DNA of 64,000 bases from Isoetes taiwanensis (taxonomy: Eukaryota; Streptophyta; Lycopodiopsida; Isoetales; Isoetaceae): the NCBI GenBank assembly GCA_021234155.1, contig JAJEKV010000057.1, positions 2,325,821 through 2,389,820 of the forward strand, read 5' to 3'. The notes under the pieces are model-generated. The model was not told the DNA's origin, searched no databases, and was given only the letters and a program-made list of their open reading frames with translations. Position 1 is the first letter of the stretch. The number at the start of each line of letters is the position of its first letter. Below, in pieces: positions 1-11,834 of this stretch. Made by a program: the position numbers and the translations under genes.

Positions 1-1190
1 CATTACATGCAATGTAATAACCTTTGGACCTATGCCTAGGTTAACTACACGTCTCCTTCAGCTACTTTCTAGCATGTTGTACAATAATAACTACGAATCC
101 ATATACACCACATTAAATATTGGCAATGGTTAAAAGTCGAAATGCATCCTCCCCTCCCCATAAGTTCAATTCAATTTAACATTTTAAGACTTTAAACATT
201 CATAGCACTTTATCTCTCTCGCAATAGTCTAGATTTATAGTCCTCTCTCCCTAGCAACAATGCAATGAAACAGACTTCTTCCATAACAAGATGCCATGAA
301 GATCATATTAAACAATACCAGTTTCCAAACAAAATAGATGCAAAGAACTATTAGCTATTCATAATTAACAACTAAGAAAACATAAAAAACATAATAAAAG
401 GCGTGTTAAGCAATTGATGTGAAGAAATATCCAAATACTCTAGCAGAACATGCAGAAATATGTAGCTAAGTAATAAAACCAAAGACTATTGATTTGAGAA
501 AATATCCAAAGACTCTATGCAGAACATGCAGAACTATGCAACTAAGAACTGAAGTAATAGAAAAACAAAAGCAAAACATTCCTCAAAAAAACCATAATCT
601 AAGAAACATCATAATCTAGTCTAATAATCTACTTGAAACACTTGGATTAGTGCTTGCAGCTTGTTCAGATGGCTTTAAGAACTCGCCCACGCCTACCAGT
701 GCTTCGGCTGCGGTCGCCAGATCCTCTAGACGCCATAGAGCTGCAAGTTCAGAAGAGATGTTTGAAGCATTCCAATTTATACGTATGGGAGGATTATCTA
801 AGCTGCCGGATTACTTCTACCATTTTAAATTCCCGTCCCTTTCTAATTATCCCGCCTATGTAACTGCTTATCTTCCTCATTTACATTTTCAAAACTTAAT
901 TTCAAGAAAATTATTATTAATATTTTCAAGAAATGCCTATGTGGCATGCTCATTTGCTTGTTCACCCTGCCACCGTCTATTTTCAAGAAAGCTTGAGCCG
1001 ACTGGTCGACCGCTGCGCCTGAGATCGACCACTGCACCTAGGATCAATCGTTGCGCCTTCATTTCGTCGGATGAACATGTAGGGTGAATTGTGGTGAGTG
1101 ACCTTTCAAGATGAATTAAGGATAGTTCGTTCCTATTTTTATGTTCTTTCCTTCGTTCATTCTGGTCTTTTATCAGTGTTGGAGAAGAGT
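1..1190. other. AT-rich intergenic DNA, no gene recognised
   Basis: The first 650 bases are AT-rich with no convincing exon. From about 650 to 1087 there is an open frame on the plus strand, but its translation has no family motif and its codon use looks random. I see no RNA gene or promoter signature. Confidence 0.5.
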
Positions 1191-1198
1191 GCTATCTG

Positions 1199-1444
1199 TT
1201 GACAACAAACTTGAAGCGTCGGCTAGGATTATGTCGAATCGAAAATCTAGATCCACAAACTATGTGCCATGGTGTTCCTCTTGGAGAGAGTTTCTGTAAG
1301 ATATCCATCTTAAATTACGATTACGAGGATGAAGTTCTTCCACGAAGATATCCTAGTGGCGACATAATCGGGGAGAGCGTGGGCGCATTTGTGGCATGGC
1401 TGAAAGACCGTCTAAAAAAGGTGTGTACAGACACAAATTTCTGA
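1199..1444 (+). pseudogene. Transposon-derived ORF remnant (CACTA-type accessory domain)
   Basis: An open frame of about 80 codons without an ATG. It contains a 'GVPLGESF' block followed some 40 residues later by 'IGESVGAFVAW' and a basic end. This spacing resembles the conserved domain at the end of ORFs carried by plant CACTA-type transposons, where a 'G.PLG....V' motif precedes 'GEA.G..V.WPK'. The flanks are non-coding, so this is a detached remnant. The family assignment comes from remembered motif similarity and is tentative. Confidence 0.35.
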
Positions 1445-1454
1445 AGCTATATGA

Positions 1455-2590
1455 TAAATAAAAGGAAAAATTACAAGAATGCCCTTATATTTCTGGCTTA
1501 TTTTATGAAAATATCCCTGTATTTTGTTAATTCGTCAAAATGCCCCTATTCATATTCCGGCATCAAAATCACCCACGAAGACAACTCCAGAAATCCACTA
1601 GAAAGACCTTGTCGCATTCTGCATTTTCAAGAATAAGAATGCATGTTCTGAAGTCAGTCTTCAGATTACTACCATTGATTCGAGTTGCACGAGGTATTAC
1701 CTTTAGGGTGAAACAACTGCCTTTTGTGGAACAACTGCCTTTGCCGTAGTGGAATCATATGCATCTGGCTATGGTAGTTTAGGTTTATGGCATTTGATGC
1801 CACAGAGTTAATTACCGCTTCCGGCAGTGGAATCTCAGCCTTAGTCTCTAACTCCAAAAGACGTTCTCCTTGAACTGTGGTTCTAATTGTAATTGCCCTC
1901 TCCTCCTAAATCTAGAGCCTTCGAAGAACATGCAAAATAAGAATCAACGTTGGGAGCCTTCAACGTTCAGCATCTGGAAGGTACTGAGTTCTTGTTACAA
2001 AATGATGTTAAAATCTTGGTTGCATTATTTTTAACAAAGAAAAAGAAGCGGCCTTCTTGGGTTCCATCAGTTTGGAATCAGAATTTGCCAAAGCTTGAAT
2101 CATTCCGGCTATGCAAGAACCCCTGATTAAATTTTACTTTCTACCTCAAAATTTTCTACCCCAAAAGTTGCTAACTTGGAACACGGTAGTGAACCCCGCA
2201 TGGATTTCTAACCCAGCAGAAATTTCTGACCCAGAAGTGTACCATATAACTGAATTGAACACGTAGAACTCTACTTCAGATTCGAACAAGAACCATTGCG
2301 CATTTTGAGGTTAGATCCTTATCCAAGTTCAGAAGACTAAATGCAAAATTAGCTTTTTGCTCAAAAGTAATCTTCACAAACATGTTGAAGAATAGCACCA
2401 CTGTGCTGCCGTGAATGCATAAGAACCAGAGACCATAACACGAAGGATTGTTCTAGATAAATGAGATGATTTTTCTGAGAAACAGAGGGAAACAAAGGGG
2501 CATTTCAAGAATTTGCTAAAATACAAAGGCATTTTCATATTTTTTGTCAAATAAAGGGGCATTTTCATAATTTTCCCTTTAACTCAATTT
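1455..2590. repeat. Inverted-repeat pair bounding about 1.1 kb (MITE or MULE-like)
   Basis: Bases 1457-1550 (starting AAAGGAAAAATTAC, with two AATGCCC blocks) match, in reverse complement, bases 2490-2585 (ending TAATTTTCCCTTT, again with AATGCCC-type blocks). The right end is partly duplicated at 2605-2650. Arms of about 90 bp with this 'gggaaaatta...aaaatgcccc' pattern are typical of non-autonomous plant elements with terminal inverted repeats. I found no clean target-site duplication. The interior has no coding sequence. Confidence 0.45.
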
Positions 2591-3095
2591 ATATTGGATT
2601 TTGGGCATTTTTATAATTTTCCCTTTAACTCAATTTGTATTGGATTTTATAACTCAGAGACTCCAAACATTTTCATTTTCTCAATCTCGGGCTTGATAAC
2701 CTTAAGAGGCACACGTCTTGCCTGATGGCCCCAATTTTCCACCCCGTGGGCACCTTTCTTGAAAAGCATCACATGAACACAGCAAGTTATCAGCCTGTTG
2801 AAAATTCTGCCTTCATTGATAAATACTAAGACCCATAATAAGAGAATTTACATGTGTCCATTGTGCAACGCTGCAGGATTAATTCCTGCAAAGCATATTG
2901 CATGTTTTAATATTTACATACCCACCCACCTCTATCACAGTAGGGTGCAGGGTTCTATACAGATGACTTGGTACCCTGGCCTTAGCAAATTACACACCTT
3001 CAGAAGGGTTTCTGGAAGCCAGAAACTATGGAACTTTACAAGGGAATATACAGTGCCCACTACTCAACCGGCAGTCCTGTAGCAGCACATCAAAG

Positions 3096-6000
3096 TCATT
3101 GAAGCCTCACTACTACAAGGTTTGGAAGTGATGATGCACGTAATCTTTCCACTGCTGCCAATGTGACTTTACATGACTGGAGGGCTAATGAAGTCAAGTT
3201 TTTGAGAGGAAGCAAATACTGCAGACCAGCATTTGTTATTGAGCAATTGCCGACATTTAGTGATTCCAGATTTGTCAACCCTGTACACATAGCCAATAGG
3301 TTATAATAACTGAGCTCTACATTACACATTCTATCCATAGTTAAACTCTCAAATACAAGACAGGCACACATATCCTATCCATACCAGATAGAGAAGAAAG
3401 GGCTTGATCTGTGAGCTGAAAATTCTGTGACAGGTTTAGAAACTTCAAATCTGTAAGATCCTTGATGTTTTTTATGCCAGCATCAGTGATACCTCCCCCA
3501 CAAATTTCTAGGCTCTGCAGCTTCTTGAAATCTGCACATTATCATACTCCAAGATGCACAACATCAACAACGTTCATGAATCCAGAAAAAAGACACGAAA
3601 AAAAAATGCAGTTTAAAAATAGTTGGATGAATCATATGGCTAACAATCTCAAACGATAAAAGTCATACATCCTGCTATAAGTTAAAAACCTAAACTACAC
3701 AAAGCACCAACAAAGCACAATTAGAATGACATAGCATTAGGTTCAGAATATTACGACGTAAAGCTGCAGTTCCCGAGTCTGTAATACGTGCACCAAAAAG
3801 GTCCAAATGTGTAAGATTGGTTAGGCCTGCAAGATAAATATCAAATAATCAAGCAATTTGAACAGTCAAAATAAAATTCCTCTCAAGGACCAGACAATAC
3901 CTGAGAGTGCAACTAGGCCAGCATCTGTGATTTTTCGGGAATCAAGATTAAGCGATCTAAGCGATGTCAGCCCAGAAATTTTACGAAGGCCACTATCTGA
4001 TATATCTGTGAAAGATAAATTCAAACTCTCCAATACCTTCAAACCTGAACCAAACCAGTGACAGCTAAGTCTTTGGTAAACACATTTAAATGGATACAAG
4101 AATTTTAACCATAAATCTTAGCTCGAATGTACATTCATCAAGAAGGAAGGGCAAACACGGTTCAAAATAAATATGGATGCAATGCTACTATAGAAAACAA
4201 GTTCACGTAGCTTTCAGGCTATATCCACAATACATGTGCTAAACATACAGATAAGACAAAACCAACCAGAGACAATATTGAGGCCTGCATTGCCAACTTC
4301 AGTGTCTGAGAGATCCAGTACCCTCAACTTAACAAGACCTGCAAGACATGTACAAGACGCATCATTATAGTATACAATAGAGCCAAATCAACATGATAAT
4401 CCTACCTCAGCTCCAGATGCCAGCAAACCTAAAACGTATTCTAATACTGTGCAAAAAGTGGAGCCTTCCATAACCCAGCCCATAAGAGTTTTTAACATTT
4501 CCATACAGAACTCACAGTATCCTGCCATAGTAAACTAATATGCATCTTCAAGAAACCTCGTTGAGTCATTTTGTCGCTCTCAACAGCTTAAATGTCATAT
4601 TGGGATTTTGTATTAGCAGTATTCACCGATGCTAGTCTAAGCTAAAATTAATAACTTCTTGGCATCTCAAACATGTCAACATTGCAGCATCACAACACTT
4701 ATCATGCATATCTAACACTTGCTTGAAGTCAGCATAAACGTCACTAGGAATAAGCCAATTAGACTGTTCATAATTATATTTGGAACCTTTCAAGTGCTTC
4801 ACGCCCAGATCACCCACTTTGCAGGAATCGAGATTCAGAATTTCAAGTTTCAACAATCCTGCATTATGAAAGAACCGTGTTAGCTTGCAAAAAGTGCAGC
4901 ACGACTTACATTGATACATATCAGATTAAAATAGCTAGCAATCTCTGGCACTGTACTGTCAGCTGATAGTAATCAGTTAATAGCTGGTGTGATTTTGTCT
5001 ATCTCTTTCTGCATATATTCTAATTTGTGTGTTTAACATTAGGCTTAACTCTGGACATATGAAATTCACAGTCAATTCAAAATGAATCCTCATGTTACAA
5101 GTAGGATAAAATGTCGACAACTTTCCTCAGGACACCAAAATAGGTAAAATAAATAGTGGAGCCTTTTCAATTTCCTTCTACATTCTTTTATGATAGTACT
5201 ATTAGAAACTAGAAAACCAGCAAGAGGATAGACAAGAGGGCAAAGGACGACCATTCCTACATTTAACAATGCAAATAAATGAACATGTACATATGAGTTG
5301 GCACAAACAGGTGCTGTCCATATAACGTGATTGTTTGGCACCTTTAAAATACTCCATGCCGATATCAGTGACACTCGTATAGCCCATGTTCAATATCTTA
5401 AGACTAGAAAGTCCTGTACAGCATTTAAAAGTCATTTGCATCTCGAAGCCAGCCATAAAAAAAGCTGATGGTCACTCTCCTGACCTTCAAGTCTTTGGCA
5501 CCAGGGGTCGCATATGGAACAGGATTTGAGATTTAGTGATATAAGACACTCTAAACCTGTTCATTGCAAAACAACTTTAATATAAAAACTATCCTTTGAT
5601 AGGAAAATGAAGCCACTAGAAATGCCTGTACTTAAGAAATGTTTTCAAAGACAAGCAAATAGGCCTATTGAAATGTAGTATTTATAATTTACATTATATG
5701 CAATTGATAGCCAAATGGAGATACTTATGTCTACGTGATACAACGCTTTCATCATTGACATCCTAATAAAGATAAAAGAAACAATAATGTCTATGGTAAC
5801 TATAACATGCTGGGGCAATGTTATAATGCTTTACTAAAATTTATCAAAACGGCATGCAACACGTATAACAAGCACATCCAGTGCAGAATGATATGAAAAG
5901 GACCAAAAAGAAAAAAACCCTGACCTGCTAGCATATCCATACATGTTGGACCAACAGAACACCCTTCCAAGCTAAGGTCTTCAAGCTTTCTAAGATCTGA

Positions 6001-8708
6001 AGAAAGAAATGTACAAATATTAGTACAGCATCTTATAAGTCTTACGTGGACCACAAGACCTATGGATATGGTAAGAGCAATGGTTAAGAGACAGCAAAAA
6101 CATTTTGTTCTTTTTGCCAGTCTAGCAGCTATGACATTGGATTTGAGGTATCCTGCCATTTAGTTGTCACAATCTGTTTCTACCGCAAAATGAAGAAGTA
6201 ATAACCATAATGGCTGGCCCAGTAGGAGGTTCTGCAGCTGTCATTGTCAATACGGATGGAGCAAATGATTGATCTGTCATATCAGAACTGCCTGATGGCC
6301 ATTAAGGTTCTGCATGCATTTGTGGATCGCCATCTGTTGTCTACCAGGCAACACGGATCAGCTCGGGTGCTGTGAAGCACCAACGATCCTCCTAGGCTCT
6401 CACCCCGAGCCCCCACATGGTGGCAATCTAGCTGAAAATCTTCATTCCAGTAAGCACAGCAGTTACTAGAGGATTCCCATGTCGACCGGGATGAAAATGA
6501 AGCCTGATAGATTTTGGTCTTTGAGAAATGCTATCAAGGAACACGGAGTTTAATAAGAAATAAAGAATTCAGATAACTGACAAAAACTCCAAGGCAAAGA
6601 CCCGTAGACCGAAGACAAATAGCAAAATGAGAATGAAATCTTCTAGTCGCTTAATCTACCTAATGAATTTCTAATAACAATGTTTCAAAACACGGAAATT
6701 GTCAGTACATGACATCATCGCACATCTCACATCGTGGGTCTTTTCTGTTGTACTCTGGCTTCTATTGATAGTTTTGCCACACCCGATATAACTGCCCATC
6801 ATAATTGAGTCTTAGACGACCTACAAGGCTCATAGCCTTGAACGTGCTAGGCAAATAGTAAACAATCTAACAATGGGAAAAAATATCCATGACAAGAAAT
6901 ATTTTTGAAAAACACCTTTGAGAAAAGTGAAGTCACTTGCTCTACTCCTTGCAATTTGTAGCTCCTTGAGGTTCACAAGACCTGTAATATGAAAAAATCA
7001 GGAACAAAAAACTCTTGGAAGAAAACTTGCAATGTCAGGATGACAACCAATAGGAAGGAAACTGTTACAATATATTGGGGAAACACACATCCTGATTAGT
7101 TTGAAGATATTTGTTTTATTCCCTTTCCTATTTTATATGTTCAATGTCCAAGATTTAAATTTTAGATTTTAGATGCTACTATATTTATTATGGTATAAAA
7201 ATGCCGTGATCAGGTTATATGTAATAAACAGCACCTGAAAGATGCTTGACATCTGAATCCTGTATGCAATTGCACCATCCTATGTTCAATTTCTCCAACA
7301 TTGTGAGGCCTATAAAACAGAAAGCACCAGCATTAATGTTTCAGAAAGACCAAAGCATTTATGAGCCTTTACATTTGAAATAAACAAGGATAGTGTCTCT
7401 AATAATTATTATTATTCAGCATCCACTGTGATGCCTTCAAAGGATGCCAATTTGCTTCAGTACAATTTACTCTAACAGAAGTCATAAACAAATATGGATA
7501 TGAGAAATTCCTATAGTTGCATATTGTGATCATGAACAAGGATAGTAACACACATAAGCAATCACCAGAATAGGTTGATTGAAGAGCATTAAACGTAACA
7601 TGACAAGTGGCCGCAAGACCCAATTGGACAGACACAGGCAATCACCAGAATAGAAGTGGCCGCAAGAAGGGGAACCTTCGGAGAATTTTTCTATTAGGAT
7701 CTTACCTCTAATGTGAACAAGCCCTCCATGGATTTTCGGACATCGTTCAAGGTCTAGACTTCTTAGATGGACAAGACCAGCCAGATGAACCATGCCTGTT
7801 GCTGTGATTAATCTGCTCCTTCGTAAACTTAGATATGTCAGGTCGGAGAAACCTGCAAGACAGTTGGCAATTGTTCATCAAGTGACATATTAGAACAGCA
7901 CGAACGTGGAAGACAATATGAATACAAGTAAGGGGAACAGAGAACAGGCCTGATATGCAACACAACCCACGGTCTGAAATTCGATCACAGTAATTAATGC
8001 ATAAAGTTTGCAGTTTTGAGCAAACATGAATAAGCTGAAGCCCCTCATCAGTCACATCAGAATCAGATATGTTAATCGCCAACAGAGACTTCCCTTGCGA
8101 AGCAATAATTTCCATCCAACTATCATCAACGTTAGGATAATCTCCAAGCAAGATGTCCTGCACAGATACACTTGAGATACTTCCTATGCATAATCTTTTG
8201 GTACAACCTCCAAATAAAAATACCAGCAGTTGAATCATAGAATAACTTCAAACGGTTAGATCATCTAGCTACAATTTTTCAATAATGTATGAGCTAGAGT
8301 GCACTTGCTTGGAGCGCACAGTCTTTGAAGGCTTCTAGAGTCGTTCTTGATAGTAATTGAGAGGAGACTAGCTCATTAAAAATGAGCTGGCTTAGGTCCC
8401 TTGGAAGTAGAGCAAACGACTGATAATGAGTGATATTCTGCAGTTCCATGATCCACAGTAAGCTATGGCTGTATTATATGTGCCATATAGATAGGACGAA
8501 CTATTGAAATTGCACTTACTTTGCATAATTCTTGGATAGCGAGTTCTAATAGAGATGGGCACCCTCTTTTCCTACTTTCAATAGCCTCAGGAAACTTTTT
8601 TGGCCACTTAATATATAAACTTCCACTCAACTTCCTTGAGCTTCCGCTTTGGAATTCTTCAACATCATTATCAGGTTGAGCCCTCTTTCTGGAACACGCT
8701 CCCCCCAT
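3096..8708 (-). CDS. LRR (RNI-like) family protein, ortholog-like to Arabidopsis At1g15740
   Basis: Fifteen exons can be read on the minus strand: 8708-8520, 8437-8309, 8157-7950, 7852-7706, 7309-7235, 6981-6916, 5996-5925, 5556-5485, 5413-5342, 4858-4787, 4338-4267, 4044-3901, 3826-3755, 3531-3385 and 3280-3096. They join in frame to 573 residues; the Arabidopsis relative is about 585. The N-terminus is MGGACSRKR, as in that relative. Residues 64-106 hold an F-box-like 'LPRDLSQLIFNEL' block. The rest is about 18 cysteine-poor LRRs of the 'L.SLNL..C.ITD.GL..L..L' type. From exon 4 on, every intron falls in phase 1 at the repeat boundary, and most exons are exactly 72 nt, so one exon equals one repeat. 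The biochemical role is not established; the fold suggests a protein-interaction scaffold. All splice sites are GT-AG except two GC donors (see findings). There are no internal stops, so I regard it as a working host gene. Confidence 0.93.
8520..8708 (-). other. First coding exon of the LRR gene
   Basis: The ATG is at 8708, opening MGGACSRKR. An in-frame upstream start would add only four residues not found in the relative. The exon ends AAA|GTAAGT in phase 0. Upstream, a CACAG acceptor-like site lies just 5' of the start codon (minus strand, about 8722-8726), so an intron in the 5' UTR is possible. Confidence 0.8.
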
Positions 8709-10612
8709 TGTATGGTGCAACTACCTGTGCATGAGGAAGCACTGCTTTAGATTGCTAATATGTTACGTCCAATTGTAATTGCCGTGTAAGGAAGCTTAGT
8801 CACTTCCCATTTTAGTACCTTAAAGAGTTATGTGTATGCACGCCCAATTGATCGACCCATTTGTTTATGCAACATACTTACTATCGCCTATGACAAATAG
8901 TAGAAATCAAGGCAGCTGCGCAGTTGGTCAAGTAACTCAACTCAAATTGCTCAACAACAAGTCGATAGCCTATAAACACAACACAACAGTAAGCCAGTGA
9001 TATCAAACACTGCCAAGCATCCTAAAAACGTAGAAAACAAACTACTGTCTTTTGTGCTAAATGCATACTATCCCTGAACGTTCTGCAGCGAAAACGTAGA
9101 TTCCTTGAAACGTTGAGGACCAAATTCGGATGGTAATAAACTAAAAACAAACTGTTCATAACTAGCTCAAGTTAGGAACTACTTCCTACGGGAAAAAACA
9201 AGTGGAAAAGGCAAACGATTTGCACCTGAAAAAACAGGAAGCTCGATATAATTCAAATTCTCCGCAATTCTTCTAGCAGCTATGGTCAGAAGGGGACTAA
9301 ATTTGGGGGCCTCAAGGATTTGGGCTTCAAACCCACATTTTCCATCCGATCAGGCCATAAAAATTTACAAGGGGGGAAACAGGGGGTCAGGATGAAGGCT
9401 AAGAGGAGCAGGGCATAATCCGATCGTCAGAACGGGCTGGGCCATAGCCGTTCCTTCATCTCCTTCAACACACAGCAGAAGAGGAAGATACACGGGGACG
9501 GCCGTACAAGCGAAGGGAGCCAATAGAAAAGTTTGGCGGGTGCCGTACCGGTGAAATTTCGAGGGCAACAGTTTGACCACGTGTCTTTATAATAAGCGGC
9601 TAAGATCGACACTCGGCCCCACCACATAGCATGGGGCAATCTAAGCGTCATTATGTTGTTATAAAAAAAAAAAAACTGCATCAGCCCCCCATTCTCTCGG
9701 TCAAAGGTCTTTTTGTATTTGTAAATCATAAGCATGCTATAAGAACAAGATTACCAGTCAAAGGATGTCCTGACTCTTCCCAATTCTTAAACACCTCGTG
9801 TCGTGAGATTATCCAATCGCAACAATGCCCACCCTTGGATCAGCATCTTGACAGCAATGGTTAGTTCTGATAATACATCACTCCTGAGTGATTGATTATC
9901 AGTTTCGCGGCTGAGATTGGGAAGGTCATCAGATCAATGGTGATCCTCGCCTCCACCCAATTGTTTGAGGGTCAAACCCATGTCCCTTGTTACACCCAAC
10001 ACTCAACCTTATCTTGTTATACCCTTTATTACGCAACAAATGGGAACTGCACAAATAATCCTATCTAGTGTCTCTCACGTTATCTTGTTATTGCCCACAT
10101 CAAGTAACAATCAAGAATTAATGAAATAATCCTATTCATTACCCCATGTAATGCACATCTAATTGTATACATTTTTTCTTGGCACGTTGAGAATAAAATT
10201 GCTACCTTGTGTGCTCAATAAGAAATTGGAACCTTTATAAACGGTGGGGTGCAATGTGGGCCATGACAATTTGAAAGGTAGTGTCTACCTAATTTTTTCT
10301 ATAGCATAGAATCACAAGGAATCTAAGGTGACTTGTTTATGGCAGTTCAAACCTCATCTCAATGATATTCATATTGTATATTGTGGAGGGGATTGAGATG
10401 ACGTTGCACTACCGATAAAATTTGTCAACTTGTGTTGCTTAATCATTAAGATCTAGTAGTTCTTTACACGTATTTTAGATATACTACAAAAGGTTGAAGT
10501 AATGTTTCTATGTTAAACCAAATGAAACGCCCTTTTTGCCAAATTTTCCCAACCATTTAGATAGACTGTTAATAACACCTTCTGGCTATTCAAATTGCAA
10601 TGAAAGGGCCTT
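8709..10612. other. Upstream region of the LRR gene and older LINE remnant
   Basis: Bases 8709 to about 9600 should hold the promoter and 5' UTR of the LRR gene; I cannot place a TATA box with confidence. Bases 9600-10400 show nothing recognisable. On the minus strand, roughly 10612 down to 10500 should continue the LINE zinc-binding region seen at 48171-48738, because the two flanks become adjacent once the LTR element and one copy of its GAAGC duplication are removed. The continuation is decayed. Confidence 0.45.
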
Positions 10613-10617
10613 GAAGC

Positions 10618-11821
10618 TGTGACGCTCCCCGAATCCATACGATGCTCCCATCGTATAAATACGGGAAATTCCCCTCCCATGGCGAATCTGAATCATGCTA
10701 TGACGTGCTTGTAGCCCTCCGGAGACGCAATCCCAAGGAATCACCCTTCGGGACTACTCTGGGTTACATCTTCCCGGTCCGACGAGGCAGATCAGAGAGG
10801 TGTCTCCTCCCCGGGTATGACAGCTCCCTAGGTGTGCTAGAGAACACGTGCCGCATCAGCGACCCCCGCATCCATACCCGACTTACTCCCCTAAATCTAA
10901 AGGTCAGCTCACCAACCCGTTCGAGCCCAGGGGGTCCATATAGGCACCACCCTCCGGCCCAGGGAGTGTCAGACCCATACCTAGCCCACACACGGTGACT
11001 GGCTATAAGAATAGAATAGTCTAGCACACTGTAGGAGTCCCGTAGCCGCGCTAGGCAGGACCCCACCCCCGATTCACCTTCATACCCGTTATTTGATGCT
11101 GAACCACATCATAGCATCTACAACCAGGTTGGCTCTTGTGCACAGGCCGCATTTACTGGGTTTTAAGGGTTCTATCTAGGAGCATCTCTACTTCTAGATG
11201 GCATTTAGGTCTCTACCCCCTTTTTACCCATACAACACAAGAGGAACAGAAAGAAAGCTATCCTTATACATCCATCCATCCATAGCTTTGAATAGAACAT
11301 AAAATAGAGATTAACCATACATCTATCCATACAAGGGTTAATCCTAGCTACCTTCTGAGCATACAAGGGTTAATCCTATGATTATCCAGGACTCCAAGCT
11401 ATCTAGGTACTAACCGGGATCAAGCTAGGTCCACTATCGCTCGGGTTCTCCATCCTGCTGGCTGGAACAAGGTGGAATAGCAGCTCCTCCTCCACCAACC
11501 TCCCCCAATTCGAATTGGGGCAAATGGGGGTACAAAACCCCAATTTGGGTCCCAAATTAGTAACTCTCCCTTGCCCAATCGATTTGGGCCAGGTGGCAGC
11601 TCTAGATTGGTTAATATTAGCTAATTTGGTATTTTAGCCCTTTTTAATATTAGGATAAGCCCTAAATTCGAATTAGGGTTTTGGGTTAGGTTTCCACCTT
11701 TTAATTTAATTATTAACATAGCTAACCTTAGCTTATGAATAATTAATGTGCCATTAATTATTCATAGTGACATGTCATGTATTTATACTTAAATAGGCGT
11801 ATAAATATGTGGAACGTCACA
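10618..11821 (-). repeat. 3' LTR of outer element, with internal deletion
   Basis: It is 1,204 bp long against 1,598 bp for its partner. The missing stretch of about 0.4 kb corresponds to roughly 46640-47045 of the other LTR; the junction is just after CCCATGGCGAATC. The rest is nearly identical apart from a few substitutions and a 10-bp insertion near 11007. Confidence 0.92.
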
Positions 11822-11834
11822 TTCTCCCCACCTT
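11822..11834 (-). other. Polypurine tract of outer element
   Basis: On the minus strand the 13 bases AAGGTGGGGAGAA directly precede the 3' LTR. The inner element has AAGGAGGGGAGAA in the same place, which supports kinship. Confidence 0.85.

Noticed and set aside
9365-9864. Overlapping frames on both strands near 9.4-9.8 kb as a gene
   Set aside because: No family motif, low complexity, and the region lies between the LRR gene start and the LINE remnant.
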